The notes beneath the pieces are model-generated. The model searched no databases and was not told the DNA's origin. It saw nothing but the letters and a program-made list of their open reading frames with translations. Source: Burkholderia pseudomultivorans (GTDB lineage: Bacteria; Pseudomonadota; Gammaproteobacteria; Burkholderiales; Burkholderiaceae). Taken from it: 64,000 nucleotides of DNA. Where the stretch lies: assembly GCF_001718415.1 (NCBI RefSeq), contig NZ_CP013378.1:1922001-1986000 (forward strand), given 5' to 3'. The translations under genes were made by a program, and so were the position numbers. Within the stretch, counting starts at the first letter, position 1. Every line of letters starts with the position of its first letter. Positions 26,931 through 36,400 of the stretch are shown here, in pieces.

Positions 26931-29021
26931 ATGATCAAGACAGGTAGTGAAGAAGTGGCGGCTCAAATCATTCATCGGGGGAATTTGCACGCAACTGTGG
27001 CCTGGCTGGTAGAGGGGCAAGTGGCGGGTAATGCCAAGGCATGTGTAGCGACGGTCGTGCTGACGATGCATGATGGCCGCACGCAGGCGCTGAATGTATT
27101 AATTAGTAATAAGGGCCGCATCCAGGAGCTGGTCAGAACGCCTGCGTCCGTCCGCGCCGTTCACTTGACTGCGGGCCGTGATGAAAATCCCCTCCGTGTC
27201 CTTTCCCTTCGACATCGCCGCCTGACTTCGGCCGAATTCCGGCTGAGGCAGTTCTGGAGAGCCGCGAGCACGTTGCGCAAGCAGCCATTGCAGCGTTGCG
27301 CGCGCGCGGGGCTCACGCCGATCACCCTGTTTCGCAATCTCGATTACGCGTACGAAGTCGCTTGCCGTTTTCGTGCAAATGTGTATCCCGAGGGTTACGC
27401 AGGGTGGTATCAGGAGTTCTATGCTATTACGCCGACTGACCGTGCATTGATGATACGTCGTGCGAAGAGTTGGCAATATTTACCGGTTTTTAAAATCTTT
27501 CTCCTCGTAAATAAGCAAACGACCCAGGCAGAAATCGATGCGACGCGTGCCGCTTTGCAGGCGCAGACTTATCAGCGCTTTGAAGTCGAGTTGCTGGACG
27601 ATTTGTCGGGAGATTGGGGAAGATTAATCCCGGCAGTTCCAGCACGCGATTCGTGGCATCTCGTTATTCGAGCTGGCGTGACGCTGGCGGAGCAGGCGTT
27701 GTTTTGTCTCGCGGACGCCGGCATCAGAACGCCGGATGCCGCTGCTATCTACGCCGATCACGATGTGGTGGGCGCCGACGGCCAATTGAGCGATCCCGTG
27801 TTCAAGCCTGACTGGTCTCCCGAACTGCTGCGTTCGACTAACTATATCGGCGACGCCTTTGTCTGGAACGGTCGGTATGCAGGTCGCCTGCCTGAATTCG
27901 GCGGGGATGTGAGCGACGCCAATGTGATGCACGCTTTGCTGTTGGCATTGAGCGAACTGGGCTCGCCGATGGTTCACGTGCCTGCGCCGCTCTGGCATAT
28001 GACGCCTCGGAACGACGAGCGGAGCGACGGCGCAGAGACGGTGCGCGCGGTAGCCGCGCATTTGCGGCGCGTGGGTGTGCCGGCCGAAGTCGAGAGCACG
28101 GGCCCGGGCCGTTGTCGGGTGAGGTACCCGGTTGCCGAGCCTGCTCCGCTGGTCAGCATCGTCATTCCGACGCGTGACCAGTTGGGGCACCTGCGCCGTT
28201 GTATCTCCAGCGTGCTGGAGAAGACTCGCTACGGGCCGTATGAAATCATCGTTGTCGATAATCAAAGCGCCGAACCCGACACACTGGTCTATCTGCAAAG
28301 CTTGCAGCAGCTGGCCAATGTTCGGGTCTTGCCGTTTGATGAGCCCTTCAATTACTCGCGCATCAACAACATCGCGATTGCCGAGGCGAAGGGCGAACTC
28401 GTGTGTCTGCTCAACAACGATACGGAAGTGATTTCGTCGGATTGGTTGGGCGAGATGGTGGGGCTGCTGTTGAGTGATGGGGTGGGGGCTGTCGGGGCGA
28501 AGCTGCTGTATGGAGACGATACGGTGCAGCATGCGGGGGATACAGTGGGCCCCGGGGGATGCGCGAATCATTTGCATAGCGGGATCGGGCGGGACGAGCC
28601 GGGGTATACGGGGAGGGCTTTGGTCGCGCAGGATTTGTCGGCGGTTACGGCGGCGTGTTTGTTGACCAGGAAATCCACATATCAGACGGTCGGTGGTCTC
28701 GATGAAACCCACCTCAAGGTGGCGTTCAACGATGTGGATTACTGCTTGCGTGTGCGGGACGCGGGTTTGCGCGTGGTGTGGACTCCGCATGCAAAGCTAT
28801 ACCACCACGAATCGATTTCGCGTGGCAAAGACGAAACGCCGGCTCAGCGACGCCGTTTTAAGGCGGAGGTAAGCCATATGCGCAAGCGTTGGGCACATCT
28901 GATGTATCACGATCCTTACTATAATCCGAACCTTAATTATCTTCAGCCAGATTTTGCCTTGGCGGCTACACCTGATATTCGGCGGCCTTGGATCAGACGG
29001 AATCGCTTAAGCGCGCTATAG
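26931..29021 (+). CDS. Two-domain glycosyltransferase, family 2
   Basis: A 696-residue protein with two GT-A domains. The first (about residues 180-370) is weakly kept (FLLVNKQTTQAEIDATRAAL; YADHDVVGADG). The second (about 405-650) is a full GT2 domain with SIVIPTRDQLGHLRRC, YEIIVVDNQSAE, the metal-binding LLNNDTEVI and FNDVDYCLRVRDAGLRVVW. The order resembles two-site rhamnan or polysaccharide elongating enzymes. It likely polymerises or extends the capsule chain in the cytoplasm. From about 28440 to 28670 the DNA is unusually G-rich on this strand compared with the rest, hinting at a mosaic origin. GC is already lower than in the flanks. Confidence 0.88.
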   Translation: MIKTGSEEVAAQIIHRGNLHATVAWLVEGQVAGNAKACVATVVLTMHDGRTQALNVLISNKGRIQELVRTPASVRAVHLTAGRDENPLRVLSLRHRRLTSAEFRLRQFWRAASTLRKQPLQRCARAGLTPITLFRNLDYAYEVACRFRANVYPEGYAGWYQEFYAITPTDRALMIRRAKSWQYLPVFKIFLLVNKQTTQAEIDATRAALQAQTYQRFEVELLDDLSGDWGRLIPAVPARDSWHLVIRAGVTLAEQALFCLADAGIRTPDAAAIYADHDVVGADGQLSDPVFKPDWSPELLRSTNYIGDAFVWNGRYAGRLPEFGGDVSDANVMHALLLALSELGSPMVHVPAPLWHMTPRNDERSDGAETVRAVAAHLRRVGVPAEVESTGPGRCRVRYPVAEPAPLVSIVIPTRDQLGHLRRCISSVLEKTRYGPYEIIVVDNQSAEPDTLVYLQSLQQLANVRVLPFDEPFNYSRINNIAIAEAKGELVCLLNNDTEVISSDWLGEMVGLLLSDGVGAVGAKLLYGDDTVQHAGDTVGPGGCANHLHSGIGRDEPGYTGRALVAQDLSAVTAACLLTRKSTYQTVGGLDETHLKVAFNDVDYCLRVRDAGLRVVWTPHAKLYHHESISRGKDETPAQRRRFKAEVSHMRKRWAHLMYHDPYYNPNLNYLQPDFALAATPDIRRPWIRRNRLSAL

Positions 29022-29093
29022 CGGTGCCGGTCATTAAGTTGGATTTGTGTGAGTCTTTTTAAAACTGCGTGAAATTATAAAGAACGCTGCGAA

Positions 29094-30206
29094 ATGGATA
29101 TCAACAGTATCAAGAAAAATAGGCTGTTTCTGGGGATGGTGGTGCTGCCGATGGTATTGGCCATCGTGTATTACGGATTTCTGGCACGTAATCGCTACGT
29201 CAGTACGTCTCAGGTTGTGGTGCATAAGGTCGGTTCGAGTGACGATGCGGCTGCATCTCAAATCTCCGGTCTAGCCGTATTGATGGGGGGCGGTGCTCTT
29301 AGCTCGAGCGCCGAAACGCTGTACGTGCGCGAGTTTATCGTTTCGCAAGATATGTTGAATATATTGCAAGATAAGTTGCAGTGGAGTCAGCACTATTCTG
29401 GTTATACTCGTGATTTATGGTATTACCTGTCGCCGAATGCATCTCGAGAAGAGATGTTGAAATATTATCAGAAAATGGTTCGGGCACAGTACGATGAAAC
29501 GACTGGGTTGTTGACCGTCACCGTGGATTCATTTGACAGGGATTTTGCAAAGAAAACCTTGTCGGTAATAATTTCTGAAAGCGATCGATTTGTTAACGAC
29601 ATTTCTCATCGCCTGGCTAGGGAGCAGGTGAATTTCGCTGAGGGCGAAGTGGCACGTGCTCGCCTCGCTTTCGAAGGAAAAAGAGAAGCGTTACTCAAAT
29701 TCCAAGGTGCAAATAACGTGCTGGACGCGCGCCAGACTGCTAAAGCGCGTAATGAGGTTATCACGGCCTTGCAAGCTGACCTCGCGAAGGAAGATACGGT
29801 TCTGCGGGCACTGAATGCAAATTTTAGCGAGGACAGTCCGCGAGTGCGTCAGCAGAAAATTCGAATTCAGGCAATACAGCAGCAAATTGCCGCGGAGCAG
29901 GCGAAGTTGATTGCTAAAAATTCGCAGAATGAGATGAACGTCGTGGCGTCCAAGTATCAAGCATTGGAAATCGACGCCGGGATTGCGGAGGACGCATATA
30001 AAGGGGCGGTTGCCTCGATGAATACTGCAAGAATCGAGGCTGCTAAGAAATTGCGTAGTTTGGTTGTCGTGGTCAACCCGAATATGCCGGAAGAGTCTCT
30101 CTTCCCGAAGCGTCTGTATAGCCTCTTTACCGTTCTGGTCGTTCTTCTGCTGGTCTACGGGATTACATGTTTTGTCATCGCCACGATCAAGGATCACCAG
30201 GATTAA
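29094..30206 (+). CDS. wcbD: Capsule export inner-membrane protein, KpsE/CtrB type (WcbD)
   Basis: A 370-residue polysaccharide co-polymerase of group 3. One membrane helix lies near the N-terminus (LFLGMVVLPMVLAIVYYGFLA), a large periplasmic part with a coiled coil follows (about 165-300, rich in Ala, Glu, Lys and Gln), and a second helix closes the protein (LYSLFTVLVVLLLVYGIT). The last proline-bearing loop is PNMPEESLFPKRLYS. It links the ABC transporter to the outer-membrane channel. It is the first gene of an export block with the lipoprotein and Wzm/Wzt genes; the gaps are 19, 11 and -1 bp. Confidence 0.94.
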   Translation: MDINSIKKNRLFLGMVVLPMVLAIVYYGFLARNRYVSTSQVVVHKVGSSDDAAASQISGLAVLMGGGALSSSAETLYVREFIVSQDMLNILQDKLQWSQHYSGYTRDLWYYLSPNASREEMLKYYQKMVRAQYDETTGLLTVTVDSFDRDFAKKTLSVIISESDRFVNDISHRLAREQVNFAEGEVARARLAFEGKREALLKFQGANNVLDARQTAKARNEVITALQADLAKEDTVLRALNANFSEDSPRVRQQKIRIQAIQQQIAAEQAKLIAKNSQNEMNVVASKYQALEIDAGIAEDAYKGAVASMNTARIEAAKKLRSLVVVVNPNMPEESLFPKRLYSLFTVLVVLLLVYGITCFVIATIKDHQD

Positions 30207-30225
30207 GAAACGGAGAGTAGTTGAT

Positions 30226-31353
30226 ATGAATAAGCAGGATATGCGTTTGAAGAACGGAGTGAGTAGCGGCAACTATTGGCGCCTCGGCATACTGTTAAGT
30301 GGCATCTTGTTTCTGGCGGGGTGTCAAACTCTGTCGGGATCCGGGCCGCGTGTCGGCCAAATTACGGACGAGAGTAACATTCAAAACGTGGACTATCCGT
30401 ATCAGCTTATCCCGTTATCGCCGCAAAATGTCTCAGCATACGCGCGCCGGCCGGAGGGAGAACCGCTTAAGCATGTCGTTTACCCGTCGATGATGGATGT
30501 GAGGTTGATGCCCGGTGACGTCCTCAAAGTGATGATTTCAGACGATAGCGGCGAAGCCGCTGTATTCGCACCATTGGCTCAAGGTGGGACGACCTTTGAC
30601 AAGGTCCTGGTAGACGCATACGGCGCCATATCACTCCCCTACCTTGGCAAGAAGAAAGTGAGCGGAGTCAGTCTGCCTGAAGCGGAAGATATCATCCGCC
30701 GCGGCCTTAAGGGACGCGCGGGTGAACCACAAGTCCATGTCGAGTTGGTGAGTGATCTGTCTGGTTCTGTACTTGTCGCCGGTGCAGTCAAGAGTCCTGG
30801 ACGTTTTTCCAAGTTGAAGGGACCACTGACGCTGCTCGACGCGATCAACCAAGCGGGTGGCCCCGTGCTTGAGCCATACTTGATAAACGTTTCGCTTCGC
30901 ACGGGTAAGACCGTACAAATGTTCAATTATCAGGATCTGTTGGCGGGCGGAAATATTCCAGTTCCACCGAATTCCGAGATCGTACTGGATCGTGCGCGGA
31001 AGCGATTTGTAGCCATGGGTGCAGTCGGCGATCCTGGGTTGCATGACTTACCCTCGGCCACGCCGAGCTTGCTTGAGGTACTAGGCTCGGTGCACGGGTT
31101 AAGTGAAAGAAGTGCGAATCCTAGTGGAGTATTCGTATTTCGTCTCTCAGATCAAGGTGCAAGCGGAAAGAAGACCGCTCAAGTCTTTCATGTTGATATG
31201 CGAGAACCGACTTCGATGTTTCTGGCGAAAGACTTCCTGATTTTACCAGATGATACGGTGTACGTGACCAACGCGCCTGTTTATGAAATGCAGAAAATCA
31301 TAACGCCAATCGTCCAGGTGTTGCTGCTGGGCCAACGAATCGACTCCTTCTAA
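30226..31353 (+). CDS. wcbC: Capsule export outer-membrane lipoprotein, Wza/CtrA type (WcbC)
   Basis: A 375-residue outer-membrane polysaccharide export protein. The signal peptide ends in the lipobox LAGC (ILLSGILFLAGCQTL). A Poly_export domain (MPGDVLKVMISDDSG to GAISLPYLGKKKVSGVSL) and SLBB-type domains (VLVAGAVKSPGRFSKL; DAINQAGGP) follow; the C-terminal helix (MQKIITPIVQVLLLGQ) would form the membrane pore. ATG 30226 is chosen over the longer frame because it follows GGAG and begins the signal peptide. It works with the WcbD-like protein to move the chain to the cell surface. Confidence 0.95.
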   Translation: MNKQDMRLKNGVSSGNYWRLGILLSGILFLAGCQTLSGSGPRVGQITDESNIQNVDYPYQLIPLSPQNVSAYARRPEGEPLKHVVYPSMMDVRLMPGDVLKVMISDDSGEAAVFAPLAQGGTTFDKVLVDAYGAISLPYLGKKKVSGVSLPEAEDIIRRGLKGRAGEPQVHVELVSDLSGSVLVAGAVKSPGRFSKLKGPLTLLDAINQAGGPVLEPYLINVSLRTGKTVQMFNYQDLLAGGNIPVPPNSEIVLDRARKRFVAMGAVGDPGLHDLPSATPSLLEVLGSVHGLSERSANPSGVFVFRLSDQGASGKKTAQVFHVDMREPTSMFLAKDFLILPDDTVYVTNAPVYEMQKIITPIVQVLLLGQRIDSF

Positions 31354-31364
31354 CGAGGCGATTT

Positions 31365-32180
31365 ATGGGAACCCTCGAGCACTCGTTTAAAACGAAGCGT
31401 CCGCCGCTGAAGATCGCAAAAGCTGTGCTATTTGCATTATTCATGCGTGAAATACAAACTCGCTTTGATGGCCGAAGGATGGGCTTTTTGTGGGTGATCT
31501 TCGAGCCATTGGCAATTTTGACGGTGGTTATGATTTTTCATGCGCACGTCTTGAATAATCCTGTTAAAGGCGTTGATTTTGTCGTGTATATGGTTAGCGG
31601 GATCGTCCCCTTTAACCTGATGCGAAGCATTCCGTGGAGAATGATTGATTCAATTCAAGCAAATCAAGGCTTGTTTGCGTATCGGCAGGTTACTCCTTTT
31701 TCCACGTTTATTGCGCGTGTGATTGTGGAGATATGCATATATTCATTTGTGTATTTTGTGATTTGCTTTTTTTTGGGCGTCTGGTTTGATCATGATGTTC
31801 TGATTGATGACCCTCTTGCATGGTTGGCGGCTATCGCGGTGGGAATATTGCTCTCTTTTGCGATCGGGTTGCTTTACGCCATTATAGGAAACGCGCTACC
31901 TAATAGCGGTCGGATACTGAAACTCTCGTACATCCCAATTTACGTGACCGCGGGCGTTTTTTACCCGCTGTGGCGAATGCCGAAAGAAAAAGTCTATTAC
32001 ATGTCTTTTAATCCATACGTCGCGGTGATAGATCGAATTAGAGCGGGAATGATTACGGGATATCCTGCATCCGAGGGATTGAATCTGATGTATCCTGTAA
32101 TGTTTTCCCTCGTTGTTTTGATATTTTCGCTGATGGTGTATCGCCGCCGTCGGCAAAATTTACGAGTATTCAACGCGTAA
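31365..32180 (+). CDS. wzm: Capsule ABC transporter permease, KpsM/Wzm type
   Basis: A 271-residue ABC-2 permease with about six membrane helices. Typical segments: LFALFMREIQTRFDGRRMGFLW at the cytoplasmic N-terminus, MVSGIVPFNLMRSIPWRM, and FYPLWRMPKEKVYYMSFNPY near the C-terminal loop. It exports the finished capsule chain across the inner membrane, driven by the next gene product. It overlaps that gene by 1 bp (TAATG), so subunits are translated in step. GC is far below the chromosome average. Confidence 0.95.
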   Translation: MGTLEHSFKTKRPPLKIAKAVLFALFMREIQTRFDGRRMGFLWVIFEPLAILTVVMIFHAHVLNNPVKGVDFVVYMVSGIVPFNLMRSIPWRMIDSIQANQGLFAYRQVTPFSTFIARVIVEICIYSFVYFVICFFLGVWFDHDVLIDDPLAWLAAIAVGILLSFAIGLLYAIIGNALPNSGRILKLSYIPIYVTAGVFYPLWRMPKEKVYYMSFNPYVAVIDRIRAGMITGYPASEGLNLMYPVMFSLVVLIFSLMVYRRRRQNLRVFNA

Positions 32181-32836
32181 TGATAGCTCTCGATAGACTA
32201 ACTAAATCCTATGTAACAACGTTGGGTCGCAAGTATGTATTTCGCGACCTATCTTTTGTTGTGCCGCCTGATAAGAACATAGCTTTAATTGGTCGAAACG
32301 GGGCGGGAAAGAGTACATTGATGCGGTTGCTGTGCGGTACGGACGTACCTGACAGCGGGAGAATTGTTACCGACAAACGAATATCGTGGCCTGTTGGGCT
32401 TGGCGGCGGATTTCAGGGGTCGTTGACAGGGCGCCAAAACGTAAAATTCATCTGTAGAGCCCTTGGCGCTGAAGGTGAAGAAATGGAGAAAATAATTGCT
32501 TACGTTCAAGAATTTGCGGAACTCGGCGATTACTTTCATCAGCCGGTTAAGACCTATTCTTCCGGTATGGGTGCGCGACTCCGTTTTGGTATGAGCTTGG
32601 CATTTGATTTTGACTATTATATGGTCGACGAGGCCATGTCGGTGGGTGATGCACACTTCAGAGCTAAAGCTGAGAGGGAATTTAAGAAAAGAGTGGGGCA
32701 CTCTAATCTTATTGTGGTAACTCACAATATGAACCAAGTAAGAAGTCTGTGCGATATCATTTTGCTGTTAAATAACGGAACGGTCGATGTGTACGATGAT
32801 GTCGAGGAAGGTATTCGAGTTTATACAAATTTATAG
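32180..32836 (+). CDS. wzt: Capsule ABC transporter ATPase, KpsT/Wzt type
   Basis: A 218-residue ABC ATPase with Walker A GRNGAGKSTLMRLL, signature YSSGMGARLRFG and Walker B YYMVDEAMSVGD. Its length is that of KpsT/BexA/CtrD; it lacks the extra C-terminal carbohydrate-binding domain of O-antigen Wzt proteins, so export should not need a terminal sugar cap recognised by Wzt. Partner of the upstream permease. Confidence 0.95.
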   Translation: MIALDRLTKSYVTTLGRKYVFRDLSFVVPPDKNIALIGRNGAGKSTLMRLLCGTDVPDSGRIVTDKRISWPVGLGGGFQGSLTGRQNVKFICRALGAEGEEMEKIIAYVQEFAELGDYFHQPVKTYSSGMGARLRFGMSLAFDFDYYMVDEAMSVGDAHFRAKAEREFKKRVGHSNLIVVTHNMNQVRSLCDIILLLNNGTVDVYDDVEEGIRVYTNL

Positions 32837-32891
32837 TTGATATTTTTTGAACGAGGGCTGCGCTGACTGACTCTGTCACTGAGAGATTTGC

Positions 32892-33446
32892 ATGATCGAT
32901 GATCGAAAGAATGAAATAATGGAAGAGCTTAAGCGCTATGTTCAGGATGTTGAGCGTCAAAATAAAAAACTAATTTCGACATCCAATGATCTGAAAAAGA
33001 GCTTAAGTCTTCGATTCTCCGAAATTGGACTGCTGGTTCAATTGTTGGAGGAACGTGAGCGCGAGCTGGTTAAGAAAGAGCAGGATATCGCTCGCTACAA
33101 GCGAAAGCTGGAAAAAATGAAAGAAACGGTGTCGTGGAAAATCACCGCTCCGTTAAGAAAATTAGACGTTCCTTTTTTTGGAGGATCCCGGGACAAGGAG
33201 CTGAGGCAAAGCAGGAAAGTAATCGAACGCTCTGGTCTTTTTGATGCGGACTGGTATCTCAAAGAATATCCCGATGTGGCCGCGAGCGGACAGGATCCGA
33301 TTGTGCATTATCTGGTTTTTGGTGCGAAAGAAGGACGACGCCCGAGCGCAGGCTTCGTGCCGACCTCTGATCCGAATGAAAAATCCTCCGAGGGAGGAGG
33401 GAATCCCCTTCTGGCCTTTATCGCTGCTGGAAAGAAACGAAAGTGA
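32892..33446 (+). CDS. Coiled-coil protein with a W-Y/Y-P-D-V module
   Basis: A 184-residue protein without a recognised enzyme domain. Residues about 5-90 are a long charged coiled coil (KNEIMEELKRYVQDVERQNKK and onwards), then WKITAPLRKLDV, a phrase often seen just before glycosyltransferase domains. Next comes the module FDADWYLKEYPDV...DPIVHYLVFGAKEGR, which recurs three times in the next protein. It may scaffold the polymerase complex by pairing with that protein. It overlaps the next start as GTGA. Low GC. Function unknown. Confidence 0.72.
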   Translation: MIDDRKNEIMEELKRYVQDVERQNKKLISTSNDLKKSLSLRFSEIGLLVQLLEERERELVKKEQDIARYKRKLEKMKETVSWKITAPLRKLDVPFFGGSRDKELRQSRKVIERSGLFDADWYLKEYPDVAASGQDPIVHYLVFGAKEGRRPSAGFVPTSDPNEKSSEGGGNPLLAFIAAGKKRK

Positions 33447-36400
33447 CCTTAATAAATGGAAGTGCTGGGAGAGTGCCGATGCTGAATGAATCTCAGGGTT
33501 TTTCGAAGGAGCTTGATGAGGAGTGGTACGCGCGAGAATATCCGGATGTCGAGATTTCTGGGTTATCTCCTGCTGAGCACTATAAAAAATACGGTGCTCT
33601 TCTCGGGCGTCCTCCTCGCCCATCGACGTCTGTCGTAGCCGACGATTCGGAAAATGTGTCACCTGGGGCATTACCAAAGCTCTTTGAGGACTTACGACTG
33701 ATCACAACGCACTCTCTGGCGAAAGCGCGAGAAGAAGTCGCTATACCAACCGAGGGGAGCGCTCCGACTCAGGAACTGCTTCGTCGTCAAGTGCCAGAAA
33801 GGGTATCCACGGCTGCTTCCACTGAATTGAATGCTGCGGACGCTCACAGTAGTAAAGAAAATAAATCGGCGGCGAATATAAAACTCCAGCCGAAAGCGGA
33901 CAAGAAGAAAGCTAAAGCGGATCAATCTGTTCAGCGGGAATCAAGCGCGGCGGGAATTGCCACAAAGCCGGGTAGCCAGGGAGCGGTTGTGGTCAAGCAG
34001 CATTATTCCCTTGCAGAGCAGATCAGCATTGCTGAATCAAGTGGCTTGGTTAATAAGAAGTGGTATGCATCGGAGTATAAAGACATCGCTAGACGTGGCG
34101 CAGAGCCTGTTTCCCATTTCATAAGGCATGGCGCGCGCGAGGGGAGAGACCCGGGCCCGGGTTTCAGCACCAAATGGTACGTTGACGAGTACGGAGCAGA
34201 AATTCCGGAAGGTATCAATCCGTTGATTCACTATTGTCTGTGGGGAAAATCAAAAGGATATTTACCAAAACCCAAGTCCCGAAACTCTAAGGTTTGGTGG
34301 ATGGCCGTGCTCTCTTCGTCAGGAAATGGGCAGGATCTGTTCGACGAGGAGAATATTCTCGCCACTCGATCTGTCTTTGACGCGTCGAATCGCCTAGCGA
34401 AGAAGGATTGTTTGCCGGCTATAATCATTCCAGTTTATAACGCTCCCGAAGAAGTTGAGGAATGTCTGCGATCCGTGTTTTTGCATACGGAAAAATCTTG
34501 TCGCATAATAGTTATTGACGACGCTAGCCCTGACCCAAAAATCAAAAAAATTCTCGGTAAATATAAGGGAAAAAGAAATCTGGAGATTCATGTAAATAAG
34601 AAAAATTTGGGGTTCACGCGAACTGTTAATCGCGGAATCTCCTTGGCGGGGCGATCGGACGTGGTCTTCCTGAATTCGGATACAAAGGTGACGCCTGGCT
34701 GGTTGCGGAGGTTGAGGATCGCCGCGTATTCGAGTCGTGATATTGGCACTGTTACGCCATTTTCCAATAACGCAGGCGCATTTTCGGCACCGATCGCTGG
34801 CCCCGAAGAATCGCCGGTGCCCGAGTGGCTGAGTCTCGACGAATATGCCCGGGCAATTGCACATGCTTCTCGAAGAGAGTACCCCGAGGTTCCAACTGGG
34901 AACGGCTTCTGCTTGTACATTCGTCGTGATTGCCTCGACGAAGTTGGCGAGCTGGATGCTGTCAGCTTCCCCCGTGGATACGGAGAGGAAAACGACTTTT
35001 GCATGCGTGCAGGCCGATTGGGGTGGCGCCATATTATCGATGACTCAAGCTACGTTTATCACGTCAGATCCGCGAGTTTCGGAGAATCCAAGCGTGACCT
35101 AATGGCGGCGGGGCGACGGGTTATTGACGAAAGGTATCCGAATTATTCAGCGCTTATTCGGGAAAGTTTTAATTCACAGTCCATAAAGCGGGCGAGGGAT
35201 CAAGTAAGAATTGCATCTGATGCTTTAGGTGAGAGTGGCGATGAGGCAAAACCTCGCATCCTCTACGTGTTGTCGACATACACCGGAGGAACACCTCAGA
35301 CAAATCAAGATTTGATGCAGTCTATCAATGACAGACTAGAAACGTTTGTTCTTCGATGCAACAGCAAGCGAATGAGTTTGATGTACTACCTGGAAGGTGA
35401 GTACATTGAAATGGAAACGCATATTCTTTCGAGTGAAATAAAGGCATTTCCGCATCGTAGCGAGGAGTACGATGTTGTGATTGCTAATTGGCTTGTTAAA
35501 TACGCAATCGAACTGGTGCACGTTCGGCATATCGCATGGCATGGTTTCGGACTGATTGAGCAGGCGAAGAACATCGGATTGCCAGTGGTATTTTCATTCC
35601 ACGATTTCTACACTGTCTGTCCGACCGTTAATCTTCTGGATGAGACAAATACATTCTGCTCCGGAAAGTGCTCGTCTGGCAAGGGCGAATGTGTGCACGC
35701 TCTTTGGACCGAGCCAGATTTTCCGCCGCTAAAGAATAACGCCATTCACCAATGGCGAATCATGTTCGGGAACCTGCTGAAGCGTTGTGACGCGTTTGTT
35801 ACAACCGCGCCAAGTGCTAGGGACCTTATGATATCGACATATCCGTTCCTGAAGGATCGGATATTTGAAGTGATTCCTCACGGTCGAAATTTTGTAGATT
35901 TTTACGATATTGCAGCGGACTTTAATGCTTCCGAAAAGCTTCGAATTTTGGTGCCGGGCAACATTTCAAATTGGAAAGGTGCTGACGTAGTCAGGTATCT
36001 TAGCAAACACGCTGAGTCTCATAATTTCGAGATGCATATTATGGGAAGCGCGTCTGATGACTTGATGTCGGCGCCAGGAATTGTCTATCACGGAAAGTAC
36101 GATAGAGAAGAGTTTGGGGAGATTGTAAAAAGGATAGATCCGCATATCGGTGCGGTCTTTTCTATTTCGCTGGAAACGTATTGCCATACCTTGACAGAGA
36201 TGTGGTCCCTCGGCATTCCAGTGCTCGCGTACGACCTTGGTGCCGCCGGCGATCGAATCGAAGAAACCCAGGCCGGTTGGTTGGCAGGTGATGTATCGCC
36301 CGAAGCGGCTTTGGCCTTGATTCTTCGTCTGAAGGACAATCCGCAAGATATCGAGGAAAAGAGAAGCAACGTTCTTGCATGGCAAAAAAGCGAAGGCACT

